A stretch of 64,000 bases of DNA from Microbacterium saccharophilum (GCF_007992455.1 NZ_BKAH01000001.1:186001-250000); one strand, 5' to 3'; positions 52,772 to 62,019 are shown, counted from the stretch's first letter. The notes: generated by a model not told the origin, from the letters alone. Numbers and translations: made by a program.

Positions 52772-53472
52772 GGTCGGGGGGCGAGCGGGGGGTCGGCGGG
52801 CGGCTCAGGTGCCGGGGCGGGCGGCGCGGGCTCGGCGGTGGGGTCCGGTGCCGGGTCGACGCGCTCCCCGTACCGCGGCGGCTCCGCCGGGGAGACATGC
52901 GGCGGCGACTGCGGCGGCACGGCGGGCGGGATGACCGCCGTGCCCGCGACCGGCGCGGGCAGGGTCGTCACCGACGACGCGGCACGGCCGGACGCCTCGC
53001 GCGCCTTCTGCAGGCTCCGCGGCAGGACCGTCACCTCGTAGTGGTCGGCGACGACCTGCGTGACCGACGTGTAGTCGCGCCGGCGGCGCAGGATCGAGTA
53101 GCTGATGATGCTCATCAGCATCCCGATCGCGATGCCCACGAGCATGACGCCGATGAACAGCTGGATGACGGCGCTGGGGTTGCCGAGCACGAAGATCGCG
53201 GAGAACAGCAGACCCAGCAGGATGCCGTTGATCGCGCCCGTGCGAGCCGCCGCGGCGTAGCCGAGCCGGCCCGTGATCGTCTCGACGGAGCGCAGCCCCC
53301 GGCCGACGATCGCGATGTCCTTCGCCGGGATCTCGGCCTCGATGAGCTTCGACACCGCCTTCTGGGCACCCTCGTAGGAGGGGTAGTCCGCGATCGTCTC
53401 GCCGTGCTGCTGCGGGGTCCCGCCCATCATGCTCACGGGGTCCATCTTGTCACGCGCCCCGCCGGTGCTCAC
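52768..53472 (-). CDS. General stress protein 17M-like membrane protein
   Basis: A 234-residue protein. The N-terminal domain ADYPSYEGAQKAVSKLIEAEIPAKDIAIVGRGLRSVETITGRL matches GSP17M-type proteins. Two helices follow (about residues 80-100 and 105-128), and the last 90 residues are Pro-rich. GTG 53472 is taken as start; ATG 53445 (MDPVSMMGG) is a credible alternative because neither has a clear ribosome site. Divergent from the MgtE_N gene by 26 bp. Function in stress is assumed from the family name only. Confidence 0.78.
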   Translation of the reverse strand: MSTGGARDKMDPVSMMGGTPQQHGETIADYPSYEGAQKAVSKLIEAEIPAKDIAIVGRGLRSVETITGRLGYAAAARTGAINGILLGLLFSAIFVLGNPSAVIQLFIGVMLVGIAIGMLMSIISYSILRRRRDYTSVTQVVADHYEVTVLPRSLQKAREASGRAASSVTTLPAPVAGTAVIPPAVPPQSPPHVSPAEPPRYGERVDPAPDPTAEPAPPAPAPEPPADPPLAPRP

Positions 53473-53486
53473 CGGGTGCGGCGGTC

Positions 53487-53492
53487 TACGCT
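53487..53492 (+). promoter_or_regulatory. -10 box of the leaderless MgtE_N/CBS gene
   Basis: TACGCT is followed by GGTGAG and GTG 53499. Confidence 0.55.
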
Positions 53493-53498
53493 GGTGAG

Positions 53499-54800
53499 GT
53501 GAGTACGCAGAGGGTTTTCGTGGCGCGCCTGACCGGCTGCACCGTCTTCGACCCTGCGGGCGACCGGCTCGGCAAGGTCCGCGACGTCGTGGTGATCTAT
53601 CGCCGCGACGATCCGCCGCGCGTCGTCGGGCTCGTCGTGGAGATCCCCGGCCGCCGGCACGTCTTCCTCTCCATCGGACGCGTCACCTCGATCGCGACGG
53701 GTCAGGTCATCACGACCGGCCTCATCAACGTGCGCCGCTTCCAGCAGCGCGGCGGCGAGGTGCGCGTCATGTCCGAACTGCTGGGGCGCCGCGTGTATTT
53801 CACCGACGGGTCCGGCGAGGCCGTCATCGAGGACGTCGGGATCGAGCGCGACCGCCTCGGCGAGTGGGACATCGGCCAGCTGTTCCTGCGCAAGCCCAAG
53901 ACGAGCGCCTCCCCCTTCGCGAAGGGCCCCACGACGTTCGCGGCCTGGTCCGACGTCCGGGAGAGCCAGGTGCCCGGCGAAGCCCAGTCCGCCGAGCAGC
54001 TCGTCGCGACCTACTCCGAGCTGAAGCCCGCCGACCTCGCCAACACGCTTCTCGACCTCCCGGAGGAGCGGCTGCTCGAAGTGGCCGAGGAGCTCCCGGA
54101 CGACCGGCTCGCGGACGCGCTGGAGGAGATGCCCGAGGACGATCAGGTGCACATCCTGGAAGCCCTGGGCGAGGAGCGCGCCGCCGACATCCTCGATGCC
54201 ATGGAGCCCGACGACGCCGCCGACGTGCTCGCCCAGCTCACCGAGGAGCAGCGCGAGGAGCTCCTCGAGCTCATGGAGCCCGAGGAGGCCGAGGACGTCC
54301 GCGCCCTCCTGAAGTACGCCCCGGAGACCGCGGGCGGTCTCATGACGAGCGAGCCCATCGTGCTCTCCGCCGACGCGACGGTCGCCGAGGCGCTCGCGCT
54401 CATCCGCCGGCACGAGCTGCATCCCGCCCTCGCCGCCGCCGTCTTCGTGACGCTCCCGCCGTACGAGACGCCCACCGGCCGGCTGCTGGGGACGGTGCAC
54501 TTCCAGAAGATGCTGCGCTACCCGCCGCACGAGCGGCTGGGCGCGATCATCGACGACAGCCTCGACGCGGTGCCCTCGACGGCCTCCGCCGCGGAGGTGG
54601 CACGTCTGCTCGCGAGCTACAACCTCGTCTCGGTGCCCGTCGTCGATCCGGCGCACCGCCTCGTCGGCGCCGTGAGCGTCGACGACGTGCTGGACTACCT
54701 GCTGCCCGAGGACTGGCGGTCGCACGACGGCGACGAGGAGGCCCTCGCCCCCGCGACGACGCCGCCGAGGACCACCGCCGCGAAGGCGAGGAGGCGCTGA
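53499..54800 (+). CDS. PRC-barrel / MgtE N-domain / CBS protein without transporter domain
   Basis: A 433-residue cytosolic protein. Two PRC-barrel-like units lie at about residues 1-130; a MgtE N-terminal superhelix at about 160-285 (LLDLPEERLLEVAEELPDDRLADALEEMPEDDQ); CBS domains at about 290-410 (AGGLMTSEPIVL, VPVVDPAHRLVGAVSVDDVL). The membrane pore of MgtE is missing. Rv1232c has the same architecture. It may sense Mg2+ or nucleotides. GTG 53499 follows TACGCT by 6 nt. First gene of an operon with DUF1003 and mrp. Confidence 0.88.
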   Translation: MSTQRVFVARLTGCTVFDPAGDRLGKVRDVVVIYRRDDPPRVVGLVVEIPGRRHVFLSIGRVTSIATGQVITTGLINVRRFQQRGGEVRVMSELLGRRVYFTDGSGEAVIEDVGIERDRLGEWDIGQLFLRKPKTSASPFAKGPTTFAAWSDVRESQVPGEAQSAEQLVATYSELKPADLANTLLDLPEERLLEVAEELPDDRLADALEEMPEDDQVHILEALGEERAADILDAMEPDDAADVLAQLTEEQREELLELMEPEEAEDVRALLKYAPETAGGLMTSEPIVLSADATVAEALALIRRHELHPALAAAVFVTLPPYETPTGRLLGTVHFQKMLRYPPHERLGAIIDDSLDAVPSTASAAEVARLLASYNLVSVPVVDPAHRLVGAVSVDDVLDYLLPEDWRSHDGDEEALAPATTPPRTTAAKARRR

Positions 54801-55339
54801 TGGCCCGCAACCCCCGTCAGGTGTCGCTGGACGCGCCGCGCGGGCGCACCGGGATGCTGACCCGCTCGTCGCAGCCCTCCCGCGACCGGTTCGGTCGCTT
54901 CTCCGAGGCGTTCGCACGCGGCATGGGCACGTCCGGGTTCCTCATCGGGATGACGCTCTTCGTCGTGGTGTGGCTGGCATGGAACATCCTCATGCCGCGC
55001 GCGTACCAGTTCGACCCGGCGGAGACGAATTTCACGCTGCTGACCCTCATCCTGTCGCTGCAGGCCTCCTACGCCGCGCCCCTCATCCTCCTCGCGCAGA
55101 ACCGCCAGGACGACCGCGACCGCGTGCAGATCGAGCAGGACCGCCAGCGCGCGGAGCGCAACCTCGCCGACACGGAGTACCTGGCCCGCGAGGTCGTGGC
55201 GCTGCGCATGGGCCTCAGCGATCTGACGAACGAGCTCGTCACGAAGGACACCCTCCGCCAGGAGCTGCGGAGCCTCCTCGAGCAGCTGGACGAGCGCGAC
55301 GCGGCGCCGGGGCGCACCGAACGCCCCGCGCGGCCATGA
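54800..55339 (+). CDS. DUF1003 membrane protein
   Basis: A 179-residue protein with two helices (about 45-65 and 78-98). GMGTSGFLIGMTLFVVVWLAWN and LTLILSLQASYAAPLILLAQNRQDDRDR are the DUF1003 signature; a coiled C-terminal helix follows (residues 105-170). The ATG shares one base with the upstream stop, and its TGA overlaps the mrp ATG. Relative Rv1231c has the same neighbours. Function unknown. Confidence 0.9.
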   Translation: MARNPRQVSLDAPRGRTGMLTRSSQPSRDRFGRFSEAFARGMGTSGFLIGMTLFVVVWLAWNILMPRAYQFDPAETNFTLLTLILSLQASYAAPLILLAQNRQDDRDRVQIEQDRQRAERNLADTEYLAREVVALRMGLSDLTNELVTKDTLRQELRSLLEQLDERDAAPGRTERPARP

Positions 55340-56484
55340 CGGCGCCCGGCGACGCCGTCCGGCGCGCGGTGGCCGCGGTCATCGACCCGGAGCTGCGCCG
55401 TCCGCTCGGGGAGCTCGACATGATCCGCGGCGTCGCCGTGACCGGCACCCGGGCCCGCGTCGAGGTCGCGCTGACGATCGTGGGCTGCCCGGCCTCGGAC
55501 CGCATCGAGCGCGACGTCCGCGCCGCCGCGGCCGCGGTCCCGGGGATCGACGAGGTCGAGGTGGCGCTGGGCGTCATGACGCCCGCCGAGCGCTCCGCGC
55601 TCACGGAGCGCCTCCGCGCCGGCCGGCCGGCGCGGGCCATGCCGTTCGGCCCGGACTCCCTGACCCGGGTCGTCGCCGTGACGAGCGGCAAAGGCGGCGT
55701 CGGCAAGTCCACCCTCACGGCGAACCTCGCTGTCGCGCTGGCCGCCCGGGGGCTCGCGGTCGGGCTCATCGACGCCGACCTGCACGGCTTCTCCATCCCC
55801 GCCCTGCTCGGCCTCGTCGGCGACGACGGCCGCCCCCCGCAGCCGACGCGGATCGACGACCTCATGCTGCCGCCGGTGGCGTACGGCGTGAAGACCATCT
55901 CGATCGGCATGTTCCTGCCCCGCGACTCCCCCGCCGCCTCCGGCGCCGTCGCGTGGCGCGGGCCCATGCTGCACCGCACCGTCAACCAGTTCCTCACCGA
56001 CGTCTTCTTCGGCGACCTCGACATCCTGCTCCTGGACATGCCGCCCGGGACCGGCGACGTCGCCATCTCGGTCGGCCAGCTCCTCCCGCACGCCGACGTC
56101 CTCGTCGTCACGACGCCGCAGGCGGCGGCCTCCGACGTCGCGGTGCGGAGCGGTGTCGTGGCCCGTCAGACCGGCCAGCGGGTCGTCGGGGTCGTGGAGA
56201 ACATGGCCGCCCTGACGCTCCCGGACGGGTCGCGGCTGGACCTCTTCGGCTCGGGCGGCGGGGACGCCGTCGCGGCGGCGCTGTCGACGGATGCCGAGAC
56301 GGTGCCGCTCCTCGGCTCGGTCCCCCTGAGCCCGGCCCTCCGCGCGGGCGGCGACGCCGGCAGACCCGTCGTGGCCTCCGACCCCGACGATCCGGCCGCG
56401 CAGGAGATCACCCGCATCGCCGCCGTCCTCGCCGCGACGCCGCGCGGGCTCGCGGGACGCTCCCTGCCGGTCGCGCCGCGCTGA
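55336..56484 (+). CDS. mrp: Mrp/NBP35-type P-loop ATPase (Fe-S cluster carrier family)
   Basis: A 382-residue protein. The N-terminal DUF59 domain (IDPELRRPLGELDMI) is followed by a deviant Walker A, TSGKGGVGKST, at about residues 115-125. Switch motifs LLLDMPPGTGD and TTPQAAASDVAV follow. The CxxC near the C terminus, needed for cluster binding in ApbC/Nbp35, is absent: the region reads VVENMAALTLPDGSRLDLFGSGGG in pieces, without Cys. Actinobacterial Mrp proteins commonly share this. Back-to-back stop with tatB at 56484/56485. Confidence 0.92.
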   Translation: MTAPGDAVRRAVAAVIDPELRRPLGELDMIRGVAVTGTRARVEVALTIVGCPASDRIERDVRAAAAAVPGIDEVEVALGVMTPAERSALTERLRAGRPARAMPFGPDSLTRVVAVTSGKGGVGKSTLTANLAVALAARGLAVGLIDADLHGFSIPALLGLVGDDGRPPQPTRIDDLMLPPVAYGVKTISIGMFLPRDSPAASGAVAWRGPMLHRTVNQFLTDVFFGDLDILLLDMPPGTGDVAISVGQLLPHADVLVVTTPQAAASDVAVRSGVVARQTGQRVVGVVENMAALTLPDGSRLDLFGSGGGDAVAAALSTDAETVPLLGSVPLSPALRAGGDAGRPVVASDPDDPAAQEITRIAAVLAATPRGLAGRSLPVAPR

Positions 56485-56856
56485 TCAGGTCGCTTCGGAG
56501 TCGAACGGCACGTCGCCGGTGACCTCCGACACGGGGCGCGCGGGCGCGGTGGCCGCGATCGCGGCCCCCGCGCTGACCGCCTTGACGGTCGGGACGGGCG
56601 CGTCCTCGAGCAGGGCATCGCGGATGATGCGTCGCGGGTCGTACTGCCGCGGGTCGAGCTTGCGCCACTCGACGTCGTCGAACTCCTCGCCCATCTCCTC
56701 CTTGACGCGGGTCTTCGCGCCCTGCAGCCACTCGCGCACGCGCATCGTCAGGCGGGCGAGCGCCTCGGCGTAGCGCGGCAGCCGCTCCGGCCCGACCAGG
56801 AGCGCGGCGACGACCAGGATGAGGAGGAACTTCTCCCAGTCGAGCCCGAAGAACAT
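56485..56856 (-). CDS. tatB: Sec-independent (twin-arginine) translocase subunit TatB
   Basis: A 123-residue protein. One N-terminal helix (residues 8-22, EKFLLILVVAALLVGPERLP) and an amphipathic helix form the Tat-A/B fold; the GPERLPRY hinge is typical of TatB. It helps recognise folded Tat substrates. ATG 56856 is preceded by TAACCT with a 6-nt gap, so GGAGG touching the ATG is part of the promoter spacer, not a ribosome site. Position near mrp and an O-methyltransferase matches the Rv1220c-Rv1229c area. Confidence 0.92.
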   Translation of the reverse strand: MFFGLDWEKFLLILVVAALLVGPERLPRYAEALARLTMRVREWLQGAKTRVKEEMGEEFDDVEWRKLDPRQYDPRRIIRDALLEDAPVPTVKAVSAGAAIAATAPARPVSEVTGDVPFDSEAT

Positions 56857-56862
56857 GCCTCC

Positions 56863-56868
56863 AGGTTA
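56863..56868 (-). promoter_or_regulatory. -10 box of the leaderless tatB gene
   Basis: TAACCT on the minus strand, then GGAGGC and ATG 56856. Confidence 0.6.
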
Positions 56869-56928
56869 CCCGTGCGCCTCTCGGCCCGAGCGCCGCGCGC
56901 GCCATAGGCTGAACACGGAGGTCCAGGC

Positions 56929-57564
56929 ATGGCCGAGAACGACGCGATCCGCAGGTTCGCCGAAGAGGCGACGATCGAACCCGACGCGATCGGGCGGGCG
57001 CGTGCGCACGCCCTCGAGATCGGCGCCGACCCGATCAGCGCACCCGTCGGCGCACAGATCGCCGTGATCGCGGCAGCGACGAACGCCCTCAACATCGTGG
57101 AGATCGGCACCGGCGGCGGCGTGTCGGGACTGTGGCTCCTGCACGGCTCGCCGCGCGCGACCCTGACGACGATCGACAAGGAGCCGGAGCACCTGGCGCT
57201 CGCCCGCGCCGCGTTCGCGGACGCGAAGATCCCGCCCGCCCGCGCGCGGTTCATCACGGGCCGCGCCGCGGAGGTCCTCCCCCGCATGAACGAGGCGTCC
57301 TACGACATCGTCCTGGTCGACGCCGACGCGGACGGGGTCATCGAGTACGTCGAGCACGGCCTGCGCCTCGTGCGCGCCGGCGGCACCGTGCTGGTCCCGC
57401 GCGTCCTCGCCGGCGGCGCCGTCGCCGACCCCGTCAAGCGCGACCCGCTGACGAGCGCCTACCGCTCGCTCATCCAGGAGACGCAGTCCTCGCCCGCCGT
57501 CCTGGGCGCCCTGTCGATCGTCGGCGAGGGTCTCCTGCAGCTGACGACCACGACGCCGCGCTGA
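56929..57564 (+). CDS. Class I SAM-dependent O-methyltransferase
   Basis: A 211-residue CaiE/COMT-like O-methyltransferase (Rv1220c-like). Motif I is IVEIGTGGGVSGLWLL, motif II TTIDKEPEHLALAR, and the metal-site region is DIVLVDADADGVIEYVEH, with Asp at the usual divalent cation ligand. Substrate unknown; may be a catechol-like or phenylpropanoid compound. GGAGGT lies 8 nt before the ATG. Divergent from tatB. Confidence 0.91.
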   Translation: MAENDAIRRFAEEATIEPDAIGRARAHALEIGADPISAPVGAQIAVIAAATNALNIVEIGTGGGVSGLWLLHGSPRATLTTIDKEPEHLALARAAFADAKIPPARARFITGRAAEVLPRMNEASYDIVLVDADADGVIEYVEHGLRLVRAGGTVLVPRVLAGGAVADPVKRDPLTSAYRSLIQETQSSPAVLGALSIVGEGLLQLTTTTPR

Positions 57565-57599
57565 CCGGCATCCCGGAAGCACCTCCGGGAATGACGAAA

Positions 57600-57621
57600 C
57601 GGCCGGTCCGAGGACCGGCCG
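57600..57621 (-). terminator. Terminator of the DUF3117 gene
   Basis: A 10-bp stem (CGGCCGGTCC with its complement) and 2-nt loop, followed on the minus strand by GTTTCGTCATT. It can also stop plus-strand transcription from the methyltransferase gene. Confidence 0.75.
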
Positions 57622-57637
57622 TCGCGTGCGGATTCTG

Positions 57638-57811
57638 TCAGACGGCTCCGACGACGCCACCCAGTACGCCGTGGAGCTCGCGTGCCTCTTCGTCGTTCAC
57701 CGACACGACCAGACGGCCGCCGCCTTCGAGCGGGACGCGCACGATGATGAGGCGCCCCTCCTTCACGGCCTCCATCGGTCCGTCACCGGTTCGCGGCTTC
57801 ATGGCTGCCAT
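57638..57811 (-). CDS. DUF3117 family small protein
   Basis: A 57-residue protein. MAAMKPRTGDGPMEAVKEG and VRVPLEGGGRLVVSV are the DUF3117 hallmarks (Rv1211-like), a conserved actinobacterial family without known function. ATG 57811 is chosen because AAAGGGAGC precedes it and the family starts here; an upstream in-frame ATG at 57868 gives an atypical extension. Confidence 0.92.
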   Translation of the reverse strand: MAAMKPRTGDGPMEAVKEGRLIIVRVPLEGGGRLVVSVNDEEARELHGVLGGVVGAV

Positions 57812-57907
57812 TGCGGCTCCCTTTCGTCGTAGGACTACCCAGTCAAGTTTAGCGGGAATGGCGGACACCGGCCGCGCGGGGTACCCGGGCAGCCGCTCTG
57901 CGGGCCG

Positions 57908-59119
57908 TCAGGGGATCTGGTAGTAGGTGTTCCCGAGCGCCAGCATGTTGTAGATCCACCACCACTGCCCGACAAGGCCGAGCGCCAGCATCCCGCCCCG
58001 CCATGCCCACGATCGGGGGACGGCGAGGGCGCCGTACAGCGGCGCGAGCGGCAGGAGGAGGCGGAAGAGGCTCGACTGCGGGAAGAAGACCGCCAGCAGA
58101 TAGACGAGGTACGCCGCCGACCACAGCCGGATCTCCGTGCCGAGAACGCGCACCTGCGGCGCGAACAGCAGCGCCGCGGCCACCGCGAGAACGCATGCCG
58201 CCAGGGCTATCCAGCCCCACCACTCCGGCAGCCCCCACAGCCGGAACCAGAGCGCCGAGGCCTGCACGAAGCCGTCGAACGGCCGGAACGCGGCGTCCGG
58301 GTCACCTGTCCAGGACCGGCGCCAGGACAGCTCCGTCTCCAGATACGCCCCCGGCTCGCCCGTGACGAGTCCCGCGATCGCCTGCCAGGAGAACCCGACG
58401 GCGGCGGCGAGGAGCCCGAGCGCGACGATGTGCACGATCTCGCGGGCTCCGAGGGCATCGCGGCGGCGGCGCGCCCACCGGGCGATGCCGTACAGGGCCA
58501 GCAGCAGCGCGAACGCGAGCACGCCCGGCCGGGTGTATCCCATCAGCGGAATGAGCAGGTACAGCCACCCGAACCGGCGCCGCTGCAGCGCCCGCAGCGC
58601 GAGGAGCAGCCAGAGCAGGAACAGCGACTCGGCGTAGCCCATCTGGAAGAGGGCGGCGAGGGGGCCGCTCGCGAAGAGCGCGACGGCCCACAGCGCGGCG
58701 GTGCTGTCGAGGCGGCCGCGGAGCAGTGCGTGCAGCGCGAGGCACGCGAGGTAGCCCGCGACGAGCGAGATGAGGACGGCCGCGACGGGGTAGCCGGTGA
58801 CGAGCCCGAGAATGCGGGCCAGCGCCGGGTAGACCGGCATGAACGCCCAGGCGTTCTCCGCGACGGCGCCGGACTCGTCGCGCGGCAGCTCGGACGGGTA
58901 CCCGCCTGTCGCGACGAGCCAGTACCACTGCGCGTCCCAGCCCATCGAGAGGGAGCCGACGGTGGCGTCCGCGCCGAACCGGGATGCCGGGCCGGAGATC
59001 TCCGCGGCGAGGAGGAAGAAGAGGGTCGTGAGCGCCCGCGCCGCGAGGTAGACGATCGCGATGCGCAGCGCCGGCCGGGTCCCGGCGGGGGGCGACGCCG
59101 TCAGGGCGCCGTCAGCCAC
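57908..59119 (-). CDS. GT-C membrane glycosyltransferase (PIG-V/PIG-M-like mannosyltransferase)
   Basis: A 403-residue protein with about ten transmembrane helices. The catalytic-loop motif [18 protein letters not shown] contains the WD pair seen in polyprenyl-phosphate-mannose-dependent enzymes; PVYPALARI and MGYAESLF follow. Such proteins add mannose to lipoglycans or proteins on the outer face. GTG 59119 overlaps the dapE 3' end by 19 bp, giving coupling to lysine biosynthesis that is probably coincidental. No strong ribosome site. Confidence 0.85.
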   Translation of the reverse strand: MADGALTASPPAGTRPALRIAIVYLAARALTTLFFLLAAEISGPASRFGADATVGSLSMGWDAQWYWLVATGGYPSELPRDESGAVAENAWAFMPVYPALARILGLVTGYPVAAVLISLVAGYLACLALHALLRGRLDSTAALWAVALFASGPLAALFQMGYAESLFLLWLLLALRALQRRRFGWLYLLIPLMGYTRPGVLAFALLLALYGIARWARRRRDALGAREIVHIVALGLLAAAVGFSWQAIAGLVTGEPGAYLETELSWRRSWTGDPDAAFRPFDGFVQASALWFRLWGLPEWWGWIALAACVLAVAAALLFAPQVRVLGTEIRLWSAAYLVYLLAVFFPQSSLFRLLLPLAPLYGALAVPRSWAWRGGMLALGLVGQWWWIYNMLALGNTYYQIP

Positions 59120-60177
59120 GCCCGCAGGCCCCGCTCGACGTCCTCGATCTGCGCGAGCGGCACCCGCTCCTCGTCGTGGTGCGCGAGGTGCGGGTCGCCC
59201 GGGCCGTAGTTGACGGCGGGAACGCCCATGGCGGAGAACCGCGCGACATCGGTCCAGCCGTACTTCGGGCGCGGCTCGGCCCCGACGGCGGCCACGAACT
59301 CCTGCGCGAGCGGCGCGTCCAGGCCCGGGCGCGCGCCGGCGGCGAGGTCGGTGATCTCGACGTCGAAGCCGGCGAACACGTCCCGGACGTGCGCTTCGGC
59401 CTCCTCGCCGCTGCGACTCGGGGCGAAGCGGTAGTTGACCTCCACCTCGCAGAGGTCGGGGATGACGTTGCCGGCCACCCCGCCGGAGATGCGGACGGCG
59501 TTCAGGCCCTCGCGGTAGACGAGGCCCTCCACCTCGACCTCGCGCGGGTGGTATTCGGCGAGACGGGCGAGGATGGGGGCGGCCTTGTGGATGGCGTTCT
59601 CGCCGATCCACGCGCGGGCGCTGTGCGAGCGCACGCCCGTCGTGCGCACGAGGGCGCGCAGGTTGCCGTTGCAGCCGCCTTCGACCTGACCGTTCGAGGG
59701 CTCGCCGAGGATCGCGAAGTCGCCCTCGAACAGGTCCGGCCGCGTGCGGGCGAGGCGGGTGAGGCCGTTCAGGTCGGCATCCACCTCCTCGTGGTCGTAC
59801 CACATCCAGGTGAGGTCGACGCGCGGCGCGGCGAGCTCGGCGGCGAGCTTCAGCTGCACGGCGACGCCCGCCTTCATGTCGACGGTGCCGCGGCCCCAGA
59901 GGTACGCGGTGCCGTCCTCCGTCACGTCGCGCGTGGGGACGTTCGCGTTGATCGGGACGGTGTCGATGTGACCGGCGATCACGACCCGCCGGGCCCGCCC
60001 GAGCTGCGTGCGCGCCACGATCGTGTCGCCGTCGCGGAAGACGTCGAGGTGCCCCAGTGCGCTCACGGCGTCGAAGATCGCGTCAGCGAGGGGGGTCTCC
60101 TCCCCCGACACGCTCGGGATGTCGCAGATCGCGCGCGTCAGGTCGACGGAGGAGGCGGTGAGGTCGAGCCGGGGCAT
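59101..60177 (-). CDS. dapE: Succinyl-diaminopimelate desuccinylase
   Basis: A 358-residue M20 peptidase-fold enzyme. Metal ligands: GHIDTVP (His), [10 protein letters not shown] (Asp), YDHEEVD (catalytic Glu and Glu ligand), LGEPSNG and the C-terminal LAHHDEE (His). It removes succinate from N-succinyl-LL-DAP in lysine and peptidoglycan synthesis. ATG 60177 has TAGACT 7 nt upstream, likely leaderless. Divergent from dapD by 54 bp, as in Rv1201c-Rv1202. Confidence 0.93.
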   Translation of the reverse strand: MPRLDLTASSVDLTRAICDIPSVSGEETPLADAIFDAVSALGHLDVFRDGDTIVARTQLGRARRVVIAGHIDTVPINANVPTRDVTEDGTAYLWGRGTVDMKAGVAVQLKLAAELAAPRVDLTWMWYDHEEVDADLNGLTRLARTRPDLFEGDFAILGEPSNGQVEGGCNGNLRALVRTTGVRSHSARAWIGENAIHKAAPILARLAEYHPREVEVEGLVYREGLNAVRISGGVAGNVIPDLCEVEVNYRFAPSRSGEEAEAHVRDVFAGFDVEITDLAAGARPGLDAPLAQEFVAAVGAEPRPKYGWTDVARFSAMGVPAVNYGPGDPHLAHHDEERVPLAQIEDVERGLRAWLTAP

Positions 60178-60184
60178 GGCGTCG

Positions 60185-60190
60185 AGTCTA
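60185..60190 (-). promoter_or_regulatory. -10 box of leaderless dapE
   Basis: TAGACT on the minus strand, then 7 nt and ATG 60177. Confidence 0.6.
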
Positions 60191-60219
60191 CCGAGGGCGT
60201 GCCCGGCTCCCGCGGCCGA

Positions 60220-60225
60220 TACCCT
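60220..60225 (+). promoter_or_regulatory. -10 box of leaderless dapD
   Basis: TACCCT, then GGAGGG and ATG 60232. The purine run touches the ATG, too close for a ribosome site. Confidence 0.6.
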
Positions 60226-60231
60226 GGAGGG

Positions 60232-61176
60232 ATGAGCGAGGGACGTTGGGTGTGGGGCGCGGGACTGGCGACGATCGGTGCGAACGGCACCGTCCTGGAC
60301 ACGTGGTTCCCGGAGCCCGCCGCCGGCCGCGCCCCCGCCGACGTCGACACGGCCTCCCTCGCGGCGCTCGCGGGGCCGGATGAGCGCCGCGCCGTCGTCA
60401 CCGAGGTCGTCGTCCTGGAGATCGACCTGGATGCCGCGCCCGCGGGCACGAGCGATGCCTACCTCCGGCTGCACGCCCTCTCGCACCTCCTCGTCCGCCC
60501 GAACGAGGTCAACCTCGACGGCATCTTCGGGCACCTGCCGAACATCGCGTGGACCAATGCGGGACCCGTGCACCCCGACGACGCCGCGCGCCTGCGCCCG
60601 CGGCTGCAGCGCGCCGGCATCCAGGTGCAGGGGCTGGACAAGTTCCCGCGCCTCACCGACTACGTGACGCCCCCGGGCGTGCGCATCGCCGACGCCTCGC
60701 GCGTGCGCCTGGGCGCCCACCTCTCCCCCGGCACGACCGTCATGCACGAGGGCTTCGTCAACTTCAACGCCGGGACGCTCGGGGCCTCCATGGTCGAGGG
60801 ACGCATCTCGCAGGGCGTCGTCGTCGGCGACGGCAGCGACATCGGCGGCGGCGCATCCATCATGGGGACGCTCTCCGGCGGGGGCGCGCACCGCGTGTCG
60901 ATCGGCGCCCGGACGCTCCTCGGCGCGAACGCCGGCATCGGCATCTCCCTCGGCGACGACTGCGTCGTGGAGGCGGGGCTGTACGTCACGGCCGGCACGA
61001 AGATCGTGCTGAGCGCCGAGCCGCCGCTGCACGACGGCTCCCGGCCCGTCGTCAAGGGCGCGCAGCTGTCCGGGCAGAACGGCCTGCTGTTCCGCCGCAA
61101 CTCGCTGACCGGCGCCGTCGAGGCGGTGCGCCGCGAGGGCGTGGGCGTCACGCTCAACGAGGCCCTGCACGCCTGA
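60232..61176 (+). CDS. dapD: Tetrahydrodipicolinate N-succinyltransferase
   Basis: A 314-residue left-handed beta-helix acyltransferase of the actinobacterial DapD type. Hexapeptide-repeat features include [42 protein letters not shown] in parts, and the conserved Glu of MVEGR used as catalytic base in the M. tuberculosis enzyme. It succinylates tetrahydrodipicolinate from succinyl-CoA. Leaderless start by the TACCCT box. 24 nt before the kinase. Confidence 0.94.
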   Translation: MSEGRWVWGAGLATIGANGTVLDTWFPEPAAGRAPADVDTASLAALAGPDERRAVVTEVVVLEIDLDAAPAGTSDAYLRLHALSHLLVRPNEVNLDGIFGHLPNIAWTNAGPVHPDDAARLRPRLQRAGIQVQGLDKFPRLTDYVTPPGVRIADASRVRLGAHLSPGTTVMHEGFVNFNAGTLGASMVEGRISQGVVVGDGSDIGGGASIMGTLSGGGAHRVSIGARTLLGANAGIGISLGDDCVVEAGLYVTAGTKIVLSAEPPLHDGSRPVVKGAQLSGQNGLLFRRNSLTGAVEAVRREGVGVTLNEALHA

Positions 61177-61188
61177 GCCGCCCCGCCC

Positions 61189-61194
61189 TATGCT
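61189..61194 (+). promoter_or_regulatory. -10 box of the leaderless PPK2 gene
   Basis: TATGCT, then CGGGGC and ATG 61201; it begins 13 nt after the dapD stop, so the gene has its own promoter. Confidence 0.6.
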
Positions 61195-61200
61195 CGGGGC

Positions 61201-62019
61201 ATGACCACCAGACGACGGCTGCCCAAGCGCCTGTACGAGGCGGAGCTGGCGCGCCTGCAGGCCCGCCTGGTGGACATGCAGGCCTGGGTCCAGGACACCG
61301 GCGCGCGCGTCGTGGTGATCTTCGAAGGACGCGATGCCGCCGGCAAGGGCTCGACGATCAGCCGCGTCGCGCAGTACCTCAATCCGCGCGTCACCCGGAT
61401 CGTCGCGCTCCCGACCCCCACCGAGCGGGAGCGGACGCAGTGGTACTTCCAGCGCTACATCGCGCACCTGCCCGCCGCCGGCGAGATCGTGCTGATGGAC
61501 CGGTCCTGGTACAACCGGGCCGGTGTCGAGCGCGTCATGGGGTTCTGCACCGACGCCGAGTACCACCGGTTCCTCCACCAGGCGCCGATCTTCGAGCGGA
61601 TGCTCATCGAGGACGGCATCCTGCTGCTGAAGTACTGGTTCAGCGTCTCCGACGTCGAGCAGGAGCGCCGGTTCCGCTCGCGCAACGACGACCCGATGCG
61701 CCGCTGGAAGCTGAGCCCGAACGACGTCCTGTCGATCACGAAGTGGGAGGACTACTCGCGGGCGAAGGACGCCATGTTCGTGCACACCGACATCCCCGAG
61801 GCCCCCTGGCACGAGGTCGACAACGAGGACAAGCGGCGCGGACGGATCAACATGATCACGCACCTGCTGGACCAGATCCCGTACCGCGAGGTCACCCGGC
61901 CGCCGATCGAGATCCCGCCACGCCCCGAGCCGCGGGGCTACGTGCGGCCGCCCATCGAGCTGTCCGGCTACGTCCCGGACCGGGCGGCGCTCCTGCGGGG
62001 CGACGCCGCGGCGGACTGA
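61201..62019 (+). CDS. ppk2: Polyphosphate kinase 2
   Basis: A 272-residue PPK2. Walker A is FEGRDAAGKGS (residues 42-52), Walker B LMDRSWYNRAGVERVMGF, and the lid has ERRFRSRNDDPMRRWKLSP. It transfers phosphate between polyphosphate and nucleoside mono- or diphosphates. Length and the MRRWKLSPND motif suggest a one-domain class I enzyme. Its stop is 1 nt from the convergent citrate synthase stop. Confidence 0.94.
   Translation: MTTRRRLPKRLYEAELARLQARLVDMQAWVQDTGARVVVIFEGRDAAGKGSTISRVAQYLNPRVTRIVALPTPTERERTQWYFQRYIAHLPAAGEIVLMDRSWYNRAGVERVMGFCTDAEYHRFLHQAPIFERMLIEDGILLLKYWFSVSDVEQERRFRSRNDDPMRRWKLSPNDVLSITKWEDYSRAKDAMFVHTDIPEAPWHEVDNEDKRRGRINMITHLLDQIPYREVTRPPIEIPPRPEPRGYVRPPIELSGYVPDRAALLRGDAAAD

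Noticed and set aside
57824-57907. Hidden small gene between DUF3117 and the mannosyltransferase
   Set aside because: No open frame with a ribosome site or coding bias; it is only a leader and 3' spacer.
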